From NCBI RefSeq assembly GCF_016403105.1, contig NZ_CP046155.1, forward strand, positions 4,149,501 to 4,213,500: 64,000 nucleotides of DNA, written 5' to 3'. A model generated the notes under the pieces. The model did no database searches, had not been told where the DNA came from, and saw only the letters and a program-made list of their open reading frames with translations. Shown piece by piece: positions 1 to 9,329 of this stretch (the stretch's first letter is position 1; each line of letters begins with the position of its first letter). Both the position numbers and the translations under genes were made by a program. Source of the DNA: Leptolyngbya sp. BL0902. GTDB lineage: Bacteria > Cyanobacteriota > Cyanobacteriia > Phormidesmidales > Phormidesmidaceae.

Positions 1-118
1 GCTCCTCCTCGGATCGGTCGTGCACAAGGGCTAGGTAGAGCGGCACTAGACCCACCGGATCAATCACAACAAAGAGGGTGAGAAATGCCTTGGCAAACAG
101 CGGCAGAATAATCGGCAT
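1..118 (-). CDS. MarC family membrane protein (N-terminal fragment)
   Basis: Only the first 39 codons lie in the window; the rest runs off the left edge. The protein begins MPIILPLFAKAFLTLF and continues with VVIDPVGLVPLYLAL, a hydrophobic first helix with the Asp-Pro-x-Gly signature typical of MarC/UPF0056 multi-pass membrane proteins. The ATG is at 116-118 on the minus strand. MarC proteins are inner-membrane proteins without a settled substrate. The family call rests on this short N-terminus and could be refined only with the missing part. Confidence 0.7.
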   Translation of the reverse strand, partial: MPIILPLFAKAFLTLFVVIDPVGLVPLYLALVHDRSEEE

Positions 119-346
119 GGTAGCAGCACAACAACTGCCTTAAATGTATAGCGAATTTGAGCTAAAAGACAAAAGAACAGCCCCAACCCTGAAATCAGAG
201 TCGGAGCTATTCTACAAACTAGACGGAAATCAAACGAAAATGAGTTGAACGAAATCGAAACAATGAAAGTGAACCACTGAGGATCTCAGCAGTGCCCAGA
301 CCAGCTACTTAGGAATGCCTTCTCACATAGAGACTGATACTTTAGA

Positions 347-524
347 GATGGGTCGATACCGTCGTGAAGAGATGGTTACGTTTCTAGGTATCTAATGCAG
401 GGCTCTCTATCAGGCTAGGGGTAGAAACATCAGTAGCGTGAAGTAGGGCAGGGCTGACGTTGAAGCTATAGACTGAGATGTATCCGAAGTAACAACCTCC
501 TGAAATCAAGAAGACTGAACTTTT
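347..524. repeat. structured repeat unit, copy 1 (candidate ncRNA)
   Basis: This unit shares blocks with copy 2 at 629-802, in the same order and with similar spacing: GATGGGTCGATACCGTCGT, GGTATCTAATGCAG, GCTCTCTA, ACAACCTCCT and ACTGAACT. GATACC (355-360) can pair with GGTATC about 25 bases later. GTTG near the middle can pair with CAAC just before CCTCCT. Conserved pairing with variable loops suggests selection on RNA structure. The transcribed strand is unknown: the plus strand would expose CCTCCT, and the minus strand would read AGGAGGTT. Confidence 0.5.
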
Positions 525-628
525 CAACCATGAACAAAGGCGGTCTATCTCTTCAAGAGAAAAGATGTATCTACAGCCTTCCCAATGCCATGTGAGGGAT
601 TTCCTCAAATAGGTTTCAACTAAGTAAA

Positions 629-802
629 GATGGGTCGATACCGTCGTAAAGGTTGTTGCGTCTCTGGGTATCTAATGCAGAGCTCTCTAGGGATTAGGGG
701 AGGAAATATCAGCCGAGAAACGGAAAGGCTGCGTTGTTGTGCGAGATAGATTCAGACGTTAACGAGATAACAACCTCCTATTTAACGGGGACTGAACTAT
801 TC
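629..802. repeat. structured repeat unit, copy 2 (candidate ncRNA)
   Basis: This is the second member of the pair, 282 bases downstream of copy 1 and in direct orientation. It keeps the GATACC/GGTATC pairing although the intervening loop differs. It also has a longer GTTGTT/AACAAC pairing where copy 1 has GTTG/CAAC, which counts as compensated or extended pairing rather than plain sequence identity. A CAGCC/GGCTG hairpin sits in the middle. CCTCCT follows the last helix as in copy 1. No known RNA family was recognised. Confidence 0.5.
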
Positions 803-1014
803 GATGTGGGAGGGAGGCTTGCCTCACCTCTTGTTATTACCATAGCGCTTTCTAGAACCACTGCTAGGGAATGATACTAAAGTTTATCTTTCGGTTAAGG
901 GTTACTCTCATGGAAGCTAAAGGATGTGTTTAGGATCCCAGAACCTTTGGCAGAGTTCCTTTGGCAGAGTTGGGCTCCACGCCGTTCCCCCTAACTGACT
1001 GGGACAAACAGGGA

Positions 1015-2490
1015 TCACGCCTCGGTTTGGGTGACATTGTAGATTTGGTAGCGCTCCTCAATTAGGCGATCCACGTCCTCGGAGGCTAGCCGTTTCACAT
1101 AGTTCAGTTTCACTTCTTCTAAAAAGTCCACTAGCAGGGTTTCCAGTTCCTCTAGGTTTTCGCTTTCTTGGATCTGCCGTTTGAAGGTATCGGTGAACTT
1201 CTTCACCAGCGATTGGGTGAGGGCAACGCCTTCCTGGTCTTCTAGGCCACCCTTCAGCACACCGTAGGCGTTGGTAGAGAGTTGGGCCACCACCCGCTGA
1301 GCAATTTGGTCGGGCAGGTTGCCGAGCCCCGGCAGTTGGCGAAATCCTTGATAACCGGGGGCCTGATCAAAGGCCGTGGTGACGGTGTGCTTCAGCAGCG
1401 CATCCAGTTCGGGCTTGAGTTGGGGCAATACGCTGTAGACCGTGAGGGTTCCGAGGCGCTGGGCCAGCACTTCCAAATCGTTGACGCCACTGACATCAAT
1501 GTAGCGGCGGTTGCCCTGGTCGCGCAGCAGCATTTGAGACAGGCTACCATCCCGAATCAGCGACTGCATTTGGTCGATGATGCGGAGCACCACAATTTCC
1601 GTGATTTCAACGGCCACATGGCTGATGGCAAAGCGGCTGATGCTGTGCTGGACAGGCTCTAGGTCAATCAGGTTGGACTGGTTGATGCGAATGACGACGG
1701 GGATCGCACGGGACAGGGCCAGCCAGGGCATCCGCAGGGCACTGAAGGGAATGATCAGCAGCAGATCGTACCAGCGCCAGAGCATGGCATCGCGCCAGGT
1801 GAAGTTTTTGTAGCGCCGCCCCAGGTAAAAACTACGGGCCAGGAGTTCTACCGCAAATAGGAGATTAAACCAAACATCAATGCGCCAAAACAGGTCAGTA
1901 AAGCCGCCATGTACCGCCAAACTGCGAAAAAAGTTGGTTTCAATCCGAGGCCGCACCTCGCTGTGGAAAAAGGCGATTTCCTGGGGAAAACCCGCCTCGC
2001 TCAGGTGCTCATAGCTCCAAAAGGTGGTAAACGACTCGGTGGCCGACTCCAGCCCGATCCGATCCCGCATGTCGTTTTTAATCTGCTCCAGGGTACCGGA
2101 TCGATTCGCCAACTGAAACGGATTTTCCGCCACCATGGCCGCACTCTGCTGCTGCAAATCCGCCAAAATCTCCTGGGCCTGGGGAGAGGTCAGCCCCGTC
2201 AGCGCTACCTGTTGCTCCAGCTTGGCCACCGTATCTAGATAGTGGGTGGTGAAGCGGTGGGGCTCAATGCCCTTAAAGGTTTCGCCATACCAAGTAGTGG
2301 CCCTGGGCAGAAACCGCAGGTACAGATCTCGCATGGGAATGTAGCTCAAATCCAACACCACTAGGCCCAGGTTTGCCATCGCGATCAACGCCATCAACCG
2401 CTCGAACCATCGCGCCCCTGCCCGCCGCGCATCGTACTTAGAAAACTGCCGACTCTTTGTCGCTGACCGAGGACGAGATAGCGCTGCCAT
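1015..2490 (-). CDS. conserved cyanobacterial membrane protein, function unknown
   Basis: A 491-residue protein with a basic N-terminus and a hydrophobic helix near residues 30-50. A long mostly soluble stretch follows, then two further hydrophobic helices near residues 205-225 and 240-265. The last 220 residues are charged and helix-rich with no catalytic motif that I recognise. The arrangement of a first helix, an external loop and a helical pair followed by a cytoplasmic tail resembles small channel-like proteins, but that is only a topological impression. It is transcribed away from the adjacent hydrolase gene. No operon partner. Confidence 0.8.
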   Translation of the reverse strand: MAALSRPRSATKSRQFSKYDARRAGARWFERLMALIAMANLGLVVLDLSYIPMRDLYLRFLPRATTWYGETFKGIEPHRFTTHYLDTVAKLEQQVALTGLTSPQAQEILADLQQQSAAMVAENPFQLANRSGTLEQIKNDMRDRIGLESATESFTTFWSYEHLSEAGFPQEIAFFHSEVRPRIETNFFRSLAVHGGFTDLFWRIDVWFNLLFAVELLARSFYLGRRYKNFTWRDAMLWRWYDLLLIIPFSALRMPWLALSRAIPVVIRINQSNLIDLEPVQHSISRFAISHVAVEITEIVVLRIIDQMQSLIRDGSLSQMLLRDQGNRRYIDVSGVNDLEVLAQRLGTLTVYSVLPQLKPELDALLKHTVTTAFDQAPGYQGFRQLPGLGNLPDQIAQRVVAQLSTNAYGVLKGGLEDQEGVALTQSLVKKFTDTFKRQIQESENLEELETLLVDFLEEVKLNYVKRLASEDVDRLIEERYQIYNVTQTEA

Positions 2491-2652
2491 AGCCTCTGAA
2501 CTCCACCTATTTCAATGCCACAATGCCCCGGATTGGTCGGTTTGTCACCTGGGCGGCGATGGTGCCCCAGATTCGCTACTATTTAGGTTAAGTTTTGTAA
2601 AATCCTCTCGCAGCATCACTCTGTAACCTCTCATCCCTGTGTAATCCCCGCC

Positions 2653-3552
2653 ATGACTGCCACCCTCCCCGCCACCGCCTACCGCGCCCCCAGCCAGTAC
2701 TGGACTTGGCGAGACCAGGCCATCCACTACGTCGTGGCGGGGGAGCCGCACCCCAGCCGTCCGCCGCTGCTGTTGGTGCATGGCTTTGGCGCTTCCACCG
2801 ACCACTGGCACAAAAACATCCGGGGTCTGCAAGCGGATTTTGAGGTGTGGGCCATCGACCTGCTGGGGTTTGGGCGTTCTGCCAAGCCCAACTGGGACTA
2901 TAGCGGCAGTTTGTGGCAGGCCCAACTGCATGAATTTATCCAGGAAAAAATCGGACGTCCCACGGTGCTGGCCGGGAACTCCCTGGGGGGATATACCTCC
3001 CTTTGCGTGGCGGCGAACCATCCCGAATCCGCCGCTGGGCTGGTGTTGCTGAACAGTGCGGGGCCATTTTCGGACTCAGCTTCCGATTCAGCCCCCGCTG
3101 CCAAGCCCAACCCCGTGGCCAAGTTCATCCAATCGGTGATGCTGCAACCGTTGCCCAGTTGGCTGTTGTTCCAGTACGTACGCCAGCCCTCGGTGATTCG
3201 CCGCACCCTGAATCAGGTGTATGTGGATAAGTCCGCCATCACCGACGAACTGGTGGAGGACATCCGCCGCCCCTCCTGCGATCCGGGCGCACCCCAGGTG
3301 TTCGCCTCGGTATTCAAATCCCGCCAGGGCGAAAAGGTGGACGAACTGCTGCAAAAAATGGCCTGCCCCCTGCTGATGCTGTGGGGCGAGGGCGATCCCT
3401 GGATGAACTGCCGCGACAAGGGGGCCAAATTCCGTCAGTATTACCCCGCCCTGACCGAGCACTACCTGCAAGCAGGCCACTGCCCCCACGACGAAGTGCC
3501 CGACCAGGTAAACGGCCTGCTGCGGGATTGGGTGATCGGGTTAGGGGCGTAG
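2653..3552 (+). CDS. alpha/beta fold hydrolase
   Basis: A 299-residue single-domain alpha/beta hydrolase. The oxyanion loop HGFGAS lies near residues 43-48 and the nucleophile elbow G-N-S-L-G-G has Ser110. The acid is probably in LWGEGDPW and the catalytic His in AGHCPHDE near the C-terminus, so the triad is complete. The family includes esterases, epoxide hydrolases and dehalogenases, and the substrate cannot be read from sequence. The gene starts at an ATG about 160 bases from the divergent membrane-protein gene and converges on ggt with a gap of only 7 bases. Confidence 0.9.
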   Translation: MTATLPATAYRAPSQYWTWRDQAIHYVVAGEPHPSRPPLLLVHGFGASTDHWHKNIRGLQADFEVWAIDLLGFGRSAKPNWDYSGSLWQAQLHEFIQEKIGRPTVLAGNSLGGYTSLCVAANHPESAAGLVLLNSAGPFSDSASDSAPAAKPNPVAKFIQSVMLQPLPSWLLFQYVRQPSVIRRTLNQVYVDKSAITDELVEDIRRPSCDPGAPQVFASVFKSRQGEKVDELLQKMACPLLMLWGEGDPWMNCRDKGAKFRQYYPALTEHYLQAGHCPHDEVPDQVNGLLRDWVIGLGA

Positions 3553-3559
3553 GCTGGCG

Positions 3560-5140
3560 CTACTCCACAATCACGCAGGCTCCACTGCGGCGGGCATCGC
3601 CAATGCCAGAAAAGTCTCCGGTTTCTGAACGACCGACGGCATGGACACCGCCAAAGAACATATTGGGCGCTTGCCACCAGGTACAGTCGTCCTCGGCCCC
3701 AATGCCCTGCTGTTCTAGGGTTGAGCGGTCATAGCCCGGTTCGAGGTGGAAGGATCCCCGTTCCCAGTGGATCCGAGGAGCGGTAACGGCGGCTTCAATA
3801 TCCATGCCGAAGTCCAGCACGTTGGAGACCACCTGCAAAATGGCGGTGCGGATGCGGTTGGATCCGCCTGACCCCAGCACCAGCCGAGGCTTGCCCTGCT
3901 CCAGCACCATGGTCGGGGCCATCATCGAGGAAATGCGCTGGTTGGGTTGCCACTGGTGGAAGCCGTTGGGGTTGAGGTCTTCCTCGCCCAGCATGTTGTT
4001 CAGCATCACCCCGGTGCCGGGGATCACGTAGGCGGAACCTTCGCCGTTGGAGGTGGTCATGCTGACGGCATTGCCCTCGCCATCGATAACGCTGATGTGG
4101 GTGGTGCTGCCCCATTTGTTGAGGGTCGTCGGTTGCAGGGCGTCGAGTAGCTGCTGACGATAGGGCGCGAGGTGTGGAGAGCCTAGAAACTCTTCTAAAA
4201 CGTCATCGCGATACAGATGGGCATCGTAGCCATCCTGACGGGCCAGGTTGGTGAGGCGCATCACCTCCCGCAGGGTAGCGACGTGGCGAGGGCTGCGGTG
4301 CTCGGTGAGGTCGGCGGTGGCCAAGAGTTCCAGCGCAAAGGCGATCAGTGCCCCGCCAGAGCTAGGGGGTGGGTTGGTCAGCAACAGAGCATCGCGGTAG
4401 GGAATGGCGAGGGGTTGGCGTTCAATCACCGGGTACTGCTGTAAGTCGTCCATCCTCAGATAGCCGCCCTGGCGTTCGCTGGCTTGAACGATCTGCTCAG
4501 CTAGGGGGCCGCGATACATCAGGTCGGCTCCGTCCTGGGCGATCTGATCCAACAGGGCCGCAAAATCAGGCAGGTACAAGCGATCCCCTTCCTTCAGCAA
4601 GGTGCCCTGAGGGGCGTAGAGGGCGCTGGCGGCGGGGGTGGCGGTGAGGATGCTGGCCAAGAGCTGGTAGCAATAGGCTTGAAACCCGTTGACCGTGATT
4701 CCCTGGGTGGCCCAGTGCTGGGCGGGGGCCATCACCGTTTTGAGCGGCAAGCGTCCCAGTTGTTCGTGTACCGTCAATAATCCGGCCAACGTCCCCGGTA
4801 CCGCCACGGAGCCCAGGCCAATGTGAAACTCCTGCACCGTGTCGCCAAAGTTAGCCTGGATGGGGAAAAACTGCACTTGGTCAGCGGGGATCTTGTGGCG
4901 GGGCGTTTGGCAAAAGAAGTCGAACAGACGGTTTTCGCCCTCGGCGGTGTGGGCCAGCAGAAACCCACCCCCGGCGAGGGAGGTCAACACCGACTCGGTC
5001 ACACAGGCCGCAAACGCCGCCGCCACCACCGCATCAAAGGCATTGCCCCCCTGGCGCAGCATCTCCGCCCCCGCCTCTGCCGTCAGCGGATGGCCCGCTG
5101 CAATCACCCCTCGACCCGATTGAACTGAAGCAGCGGCCAT
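3560..5140 (-). CDS. ggt: gamma-glutamyltransferase
   Basis: A 526-residue Ntn-hydrolase of the gamma-glutamyltranspeptidase family, which cleaves or transfers the gamma-glutamyl group of glutathione. The precursor normally cuts itself before a catalytic Thr. The block STTHISV places that Thr at residue 346, giving a large subunit of about 345 residues and a small one of about 180. The GSGGSNRIR block near the C-terminus also belongs to the family. No clear signal peptide is visible, so export as in the periplasmic E. coli enzyme is uncertain. It faces the RibD-like gene across an 80-base divergent gap. Confidence 0.93.
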   Translation of the reverse strand: MAAASVQSGRGVIAAGHPLTAEAGAEMLRQGGNAFDAVVAAAFAACVTESVLTSLAGGGFLLAHTAEGENRLFDFFCQTPRHKIPADQVQFFPIQANFGDTVQEFHIGLGSVAVPGTLAGLLTVHEQLGRLPLKTVMAPAQHWATQGITVNGFQAYCYQLLASILTATPAASALYAPQGTLLKEGDRLYLPDFAALLDQIAQDGADLMYRGPLAEQIVQASERQGGYLRMDDLQQYPVIERQPLAIPYRDALLLTNPPPSSGGALIAFALELLATADLTEHRSPRHVATLREVMRLTNLARQDGYDAHLYRDDVLEEFLGSPHLAPYRQQLLDALQPTTLNKWGSTTHISVIDGEGNAVSMTTSNGEGSAYVIPGTGVMLNNMLGEEDLNPNGFHQWQPNQRISSMMAPTMVLEQGKPRLVLGSGGSNRIRTAILQVVSNVLDFGMDIEAAVTAPRIHWERGSFHLEPGYDRSTLEQQGIGAEDDCTWWQAPNMFFGGVHAVGRSETGDFSGIGDARRSGACVIVE

Positions 5141-5219
5141 GGCAGATGGTGGAAGATAAGGAATGTGCTAATCAAACGGATTTTTCGCGCCGCTGTCAAT
5201 TTTTGCCCTCGTTGCACCC

Positions 5220-5897
5220 ATGAAGACCCAATACTACACAGCCAGCAGTCTCGATGGGTTCATCGCCACCGAGGCCGACTCGATAGAGTGGCTCTTTCCC
5301 CTCGGCGATCCCCAAGATTCTAGCTATCCCGACTTTGTGGCGGAGGTGGGAGCCCTGGCCATGGGATCGGCCACCTACGATTGGATTCTGCGCCACGGCG
5401 ATAGTGTCATGGCCGAAACCGGATCTCCCTGGCCCTACACGCAGCCTGCCTGGGTGTTCACCCGTCGCCGATTGCCCACCATCGCTGGGGCCAAAATTCA
5501 CTTTGTGCAGGGGGATGTGCGCCCCGTTCACCACGCTATGCAGACCGCAGCGGCAGGGAAAAATCTCTGGATTGTGGGCGGTGGCGACTTGGCGGCCCAG
5601 TTCTACGACGCCGGACTCCTCGACGAGATCATCGTTCAGATTGGTTCAGTGACCTTGGGTGGCGGCAAACCCCTGTTTCCCCGACGGGTACTCAGCCCCC
5701 AGCTATCCCTAAGTTCGGTGCGGCACCTCGGCCCTGGTCTGGCAGAACTCCGGTATGCCATTCACAGAGAAGATGAAGCCCTTGCCGACCTCATCGAAGC
5801 CGTAGAAGACGATGAATCCTATGAACAATCCGAAGGGATGGAAGTCTATCGCGCCCTGCTAGATCCAGACCCAGCCCACAAAAAAGGACAGCCCTAA
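5220..5897 (+). CDS. RibD C-terminal / dihydrofolate-reductase-like protein
   Basis: A 225-residue protein that begins MKTQYYTASSLDGFIA, the typical first strand of the RibD C-terminal domain family. AMGSATYDW near residue 45 and IVGGGDLAAQFYDAGLLDE near residue 125 are the NADPH-binding parts of the fold. These reductases act on riboflavin intermediates, pterins or unknown substrates. The gene lacks a deaminase domain, so it is not a complete RibD. The last 40 residues are acidic and outside the domain. It stands alone between divergent ggt and a convergent hypothetical gene. Confidence 0.85.
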   Translation: MKTQYYTASSLDGFIATEADSIEWLFPLGDPQDSSYPDFVAEVGALAMGSATYDWILRHGDSVMAETGSPWPYTQPAWVFTRRRLPTIAGAKIHFVQGDVRPVHHAMQTAAAGKNLWIVGGGDLAAQFYDAGLLDEIIVQIGSVTLGGGKPLFPRRVLSPQLSLSSVRHLGPGLAELRYAIHREDEALADLIEAVEDDESYEQSEGMEVYRALLDPDPAHKKGQP

Positions 5898-6011
5898 GAC
5901 CGTCCTCTGCGGAGATTGCATCATGGTTGAACCGGACAAACTTATTCGCTCAGAGCGTGCAGAACAATAGCATCCCAATCATCAAACCAGAGCGACTCAA
6001 TCTCAGGAACC

Positions 6012-6401
6012 CTAGGCCAGGGTTTCGGGGCAATAGCCCAGCCCCATCACAAACTGGCGGCGGAAGGCTTCAATTTCATCCCGATCAGGCCGACCGTGGG
6101 ACACGATGGCGACTTGGTAGCGGCGCATCACATCTACGGGAGACTGGCCTGTTTCGAGACCCCACAGGGCCATGCGAACACGGATACCCGGATCGTAGGC
6201 GATCCCCAGTTCGTTCATGTAGGCCCGAAAATCTTCGGAGTCGTCAGCACAAAGGCTGTCATTCATTTTGATGCGAATGACCCAGCCGTCGATCTGATGG
6301 ATCACCGTCATAAATTCGAGGGGTAGCCTGGGGGTGCCCAGCAAATGCTCGACCACTCGGAGAGTCAGGCTAGCGTTCGCGAGATAGTAGGTGTATTCCA
6401 T
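6012..6401 (-). CDS. hypothetical protein, 129 residues
   Basis: A small soluble protein beginning MEYTYYLANASLTLRVVEHLLG. It has alternating hydrophobic and charged segments, no membrane helix, no signal peptide and no metal- or nucleotide-binding motif that I recognise. The coding frame is clean, with codon use like its neighbours, and it lies between convergent and divergent genes where no better frame exists. It is probably a conserved cyanobacterial protein of unknown function. The divergent gap to queA is about 110 bases. Confidence 0.7.
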   Translation of the reverse strand: MEYTYYLANASLTLRVVEHLLGTPRLPLEFMTVIHQIDGWVIRIKMNDSLCADDSEDFRAYMNELGIAYDPGIRVRMALWGLETGQSPVDVMRRYQVAIVSHGRPDRDEIEAFRRQFVMGLGYCPETLA

Positions 6402-6513
6402 CGGATGACCTTTGACCAGGTGCTACATTTCTATTGTTGCGTCCAGGCCCCCTTTCCGTTAGGGGCATTCCCCCCGTCCTGACCTGGGTGTATACCCCCA
6501 ACCTTTCTGACCT

Positions 6514-7605
6514 ATGCCCGAATCCGACTCCCTCGACTACTCCCTCTCCGCCTATCAATACCACCTGCCACCGGAGCGCGTCGCCCAAAATCCTGTTACA
6601 CCAAGGGATACGTCTCGGCTGTTGGTGGTCGATTCCTGCACCAGTCACCGCCATCAGAATTTCTATGATCTACCCAACCTGCTGCAACCGGGGGATCTGC
6701 TGGTGGTGAACAATACCCAGGTGATCCCCGCCCGCCTGCTGGGCTACAAGCCGGAGGGGGCCAAGGTGGAGGTCTTTTTGCTGGAGGAGAAGGGCCATCA
6801 CCAATGGCTGGCGCTGGTGAAACCCGGTCGTCGCCTCAAGCCGGGGGCCATCATCCACTTTGGCCATGATCCCCAGCAGCCCGATCTCATCGCCCACGTC
6901 CTAGAGACCGATCCCGACACCAACGGTCGCCTGCTGCGGTTCGAGTTTGGCGAAAACCAGCCCCCCGGCGAATCCCTCTATGCCCTGTTTGAGCGGCTGG
7001 GTAATGTCCCCCTCCCCCCCTACATCACCGAGACCACCGCTTCCCCAGAGCAGTACCAGACGATTTACGCCGAAACGCCCGGAGCCGTGGCCGCACCCAC
7101 CGCAGGGCTGCACTTCACTCCCCAAGTGTTTGAGGGGCTAGACCAGCGGGGGATTGCCCGTGCCCAGTTGACCCTCCATGTGGGGGTGGGCACCTTCCGG
7201 CCTGTGGAAGCCGAGAACATTCTGGAACACAAAATGCACGGCGAATGGATCGACCTCCCTGCCGACACCGTGGAGAAAATTCTGGCCACCAAGGCCAACG
7301 GCGGACGGGTGATTGCTGTCGGCACCACCGTTGTGCGTGCCCTAGAGGGAGCTGCCCAAGGGGGATCGCTAGAACCCCTCCAGGGCAAAACGGAACTCTA
7401 CATCTATCCCGGCTACCAGTTCCGGGTCATCGACGGCATGATTACCAACTTCCACCTGCCTGGATCCAGCCTGATGATGTTGGTCAGCGCCTTAATCGGT
7501 CGGGAACGGCTGCTCAGCCTCTACGAAACCGCCATCCAAGAGTCCTATCGGTTCTACTCCTTTGGCGATGCCATGCTGATTTTGCCGGAGGCGAGAGTCA
7601 TTTAG
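6514..7605 (+). CDS. queA: tRNA preQ1(34) S-adenosylmethionine ribosyltransferase-isomerase
   Basis: A 363-residue QueA. It transfers and isomerises the ribosyl group of S-adenosylmethionine onto preQ1 at tRNA position 34, giving epoxyqueuosine. Typical blocks are [16 protein letters not shown] near residue 65, TAGLHFT near residue 195, [10 protein letters not shown] near residue 222 and the C-terminal [18 protein letters not shown]. Length matches the family. No other queuosine gene is in the window. It stands as a single gene followed by 540 bases without a coding region. Confidence 0.96.
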   Translation: MPESDSLDYSLSAYQYHLPPERVAQNPVTPRDTSRLLVVDSCTSHRHQNFYDLPNLLQPGDLLVVNNTQVIPARLLGYKPEGAKVEVFLLEEKGHHQWLALVKPGRRLKPGAIIHFGHDPQQPDLIAHVLETDPDTNGRLLRFEFGENQPPGESLYALFERLGNVPLPPYITETTASPEQYQTIYAETPGAVAAPTAGLHFTPQVFEGLDQRGIARAQLTLHVGVGTFRPVEAENILEHKMHGEWIDLPADTVEKILATKANGGRVIAVGTTVVRALEGAAQGGSLEPLQGKTELYIYPGYQFRVIDGMITNFHLPGSSLMMLVSALIGRERLLSLYETAIQESYRFYSFGDAMLILPEARVI

Positions 7606-8146
7606 GCAGCGGGGATCCGCTTAGCCTAGGGGCATGGTTAAAGGTGGCTCAGTAAATTCTAAAAATTCTCCAAAAAATACTTCCTAGGGGCGTAAATTTT
7701 GAACCGAAACCGCTATCTTAGTATTGTGTTGATTTACTGACGAGCAATGCCGTAGCTGCCGCCTAGAAATTGCTTCTGGGATGGGTCTGGCTAGGGGTTG
7801 GGAAGCCTATCCCAATGGATGAATTGCCCGCCAAAATCATCATCAGCGATGGGTAGCCGACGCTAGAACAAGCCCATAGTTTGGTTTTGCATAGTTCGTC
7901 TGCGATACAGAGCGTTTGCCTTTGAAGCTGAGGCCACGACGGTATCGGTCGTTTTGAATGCTACAGATTCACCGTCCATAGGCTGGGGTCAAGTCACACT
8001 TGGCTCTACTTTTGGCGGCCTAACTTCAAAGCAAGATCGTGCGCTTCCTAGATGAGCGTTGATCGTTTCATTCGATGAACGCCCATTCATCTATAGGTGC
8101 TCTGCCTCTCCACTTCTATAGTTAACTTCCTAAACAACTGAAATCA
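7606..8146. other. non-coding stretch downstream of queA
   Basis: No ORF with coding character is present on either strand. The queA end has no clear intrinsic terminator. Near 8052-8085 there is an imperfect hairpin in which GCGTT and ATCG pair with CGAT and AACGC around a TTTCATT loop; it lies about 60 bases before the next gene and could be part of its leader. Nothing else was recognised. Confidence 0.6.
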
Positions 8147-8788
8147 ATGGCTATTTTTGAGACCGTAGCTCAACCGTTTTCCCTAGCGTTGATGACCGCA
8201 GCCATGATAAGTACAGCGGGAGGTCTGAATCAATCGACGTCCCTATCGGTCATGGCCCCATCGGTGGCCCAGGCGCAATCCGTTGATCCCCAATTTTTAG
8301 ACAATGCTCTCCCGGTGGAGGTTTGCCTAGACTTGCCCCACTGGCAACGGCCCTCGCCCCAAGCCCAGCAAAAGCACCTGCAAACGATCCCCCAGTACGG
8401 TGCTGCGCTACAGTCTGAGCCGTTACTGAGCGTGGCCAAAGACTGGTGGAGCCATGAAATCTTTTCCTTTACCACCTACGGCCTCAGCGCCCGCACCGAT
8501 CCCCTCTATCTCTCAGGGCTGTGGACGGTGGTGGATCAAACCTGGGCCTGCTACGAAGGCACCCAGCCAGAGGCCATCAACCAGGGCACCTTGGCGGAGG
8601 TCTGGCTGATGAATCATCGTCTGCTGGCGGTGCAGTGGCAGCAAGATCGCTACGTGATGACGGTGGAACCCGCCGAATCGGGGCTGCAACTGGTGCAGTT
8701 TCCCCGCCAAGAACAAGGCCCATCTCTGCCCATCGCCCTGATGACCCTAGCCGGAGATACCCTAGCCGTCATGTCCGGTGACTGGTAA
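8147..8788 (+). CDS. secreted or lumenal hypothetical protein
   Basis: A 213-residue protein whose first 45 residues look like a signal peptide. It has a hydrophobic stretch around SLALMTAAMISTAGG and a likely cleavage after the AxA-type site SVAQAQ near residue 44. The mature part is rich in Trp and Gln, with no recognised domain. Mature residues such as WSHEIFSFTTYGLSARTDP and TWACYEG suggest a small beta-rich fold like other exported cyanobacterial proteins of unknown function. The start at 8147 is the only ATG that keeps the signal. A short palindromic repeat follows at 8817. Confidence 0.75.
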   Translation: MAIFETVAQPFSLALMTAAMISTAGGLNQSTSLSVMAPSVAQAQSVDPQFLDNALPVEVCLDLPHWQRPSPQAQQKHLQTIPQYGAALQSEPLLSVAKDWWSHEIFSFTTYGLSARTDPLYLSGLWTVVDQTWACYEGTQPEAINQGTLAEVWLMNHRLLAVQWQQDRYVMTVEPAESGLQLVQFPRQEQGPSLPIALMTLAGDTLAVMSGDW

Positions 8789-8816
8789 AACCAGCGATCC
8801 CCAGATGCCAACCCCT

Positions 8817-8839
8817 TAGGGGCGAGGTCTCCTCGCCCT
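8817..8839. repeat. short palindrome, GGGGCGAGG/CCTCGCCC family, copy 1
   Basis: A near-perfect hairpin in which GGGCGAGG and CCTCGCCC flank a short loop. Related copies lie at 28676-28697 and, in opposite orientation, at 42336-42357. All three are intergenic. It begins 28 bases after the upstream coding region and could double as a transcription terminator, although no clear T-run follows. Confidence 0.7.
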
Positions 8840-8987
8840 TCCACTCCATGGAGATCATGAATCCGAATTTAGGCTGAATTGGGGCCGAATTTGGCTGAGC
8901 TACCGAGACCGATCCCAGGGTGCTTGATCCAGGGGCGACGGCCTAGAATTCACCCAACCTTAGAACCCTGGGATCTCGCGGCACAGG

Positions 8988-9269
8988 TTAATCAATCGCT
9001 GAAATCGTTTGGGCCAGGGCGAAATCTTTTTCCGTCAGGCCACCCGCATCGTGGGTGGTCATTTCAATCACGACCTTATTGTAGGAAATGGAGAGGTCGG
9101 GATGATGGCCTGCGGCCTCAGCGGGTTCGACGAGGCGGTTTACAAAATCCACCGCCGCAATGAAGTTTTTGAAGGTGCGGGTGCAGGTAATTGCCTTGCC
9201 CTTGAGGCTCCAGTCGGGCAGGTCGCTAAGCTTGGCTTGAATGGCATCGGCGCTGAGTAGGGTGGCCAT
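8988..9269 (-). CDS. 4a-hydroxytetrahydrobiopterin dehydratase (pterin carbinolamine dehydratase)
   Basis: A 93-residue PCD/DCoH protein. The active-site block EAAGHHPDLSISYNKV followed by TTHDAGGLTEKD carries the conserved His-His-Pro, the Tyr, the later His and the Asp of the family. The enzyme dehydrates 4a-hydroxytetrahydropterin so the cofactor can be recycled; many bacteria have it without a phenylalanine hydroxylase and its role there is unclear. The start codon is followed upstream by about 330 bases of strongly structured sequence that could be a long leader (see 9330-9612). Confidence 0.93.
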   Translation of the reverse strand: MATLLSADAIQAKLSDLPDWSLKGKAITCTRTFKNFIAAVDFVNRLVEPAEAAGHHPDLSISYNKVVIEMTTHDAGGLTEKDFALAQTISAID

Positions 9270-9329
9270 GGTGGGGTTTCATAACGCTACGCCCTGATCC
9301 TAAAGCATTCCAGCCTAGCGATCCCCGTG

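Larger units (their letters stand above)
119..1014. other. gene-free stretch with paired repeat units
   Basis: About 900 bases lie between the marC start and the next gene end. Composition is richer in A and T than in neighbouring genes. The only possible ORF (74 codons, minus strand, 384-608) runs through one repeat unit and has no recognisable features, so it is not called. The stretch holds two related units at 347-524 and 629-802, listed separately. Nothing else was recognised in 119-346 or 803-1014. Confidence 0.7.

Noticed and set aside
384-608. A 74-codon minus-strand ORF in the repeat region
   Set aside because: It overlaps repeat copy 1, has no recognised feature, and the base pairing of the repeats explains the conservation better than coding does.
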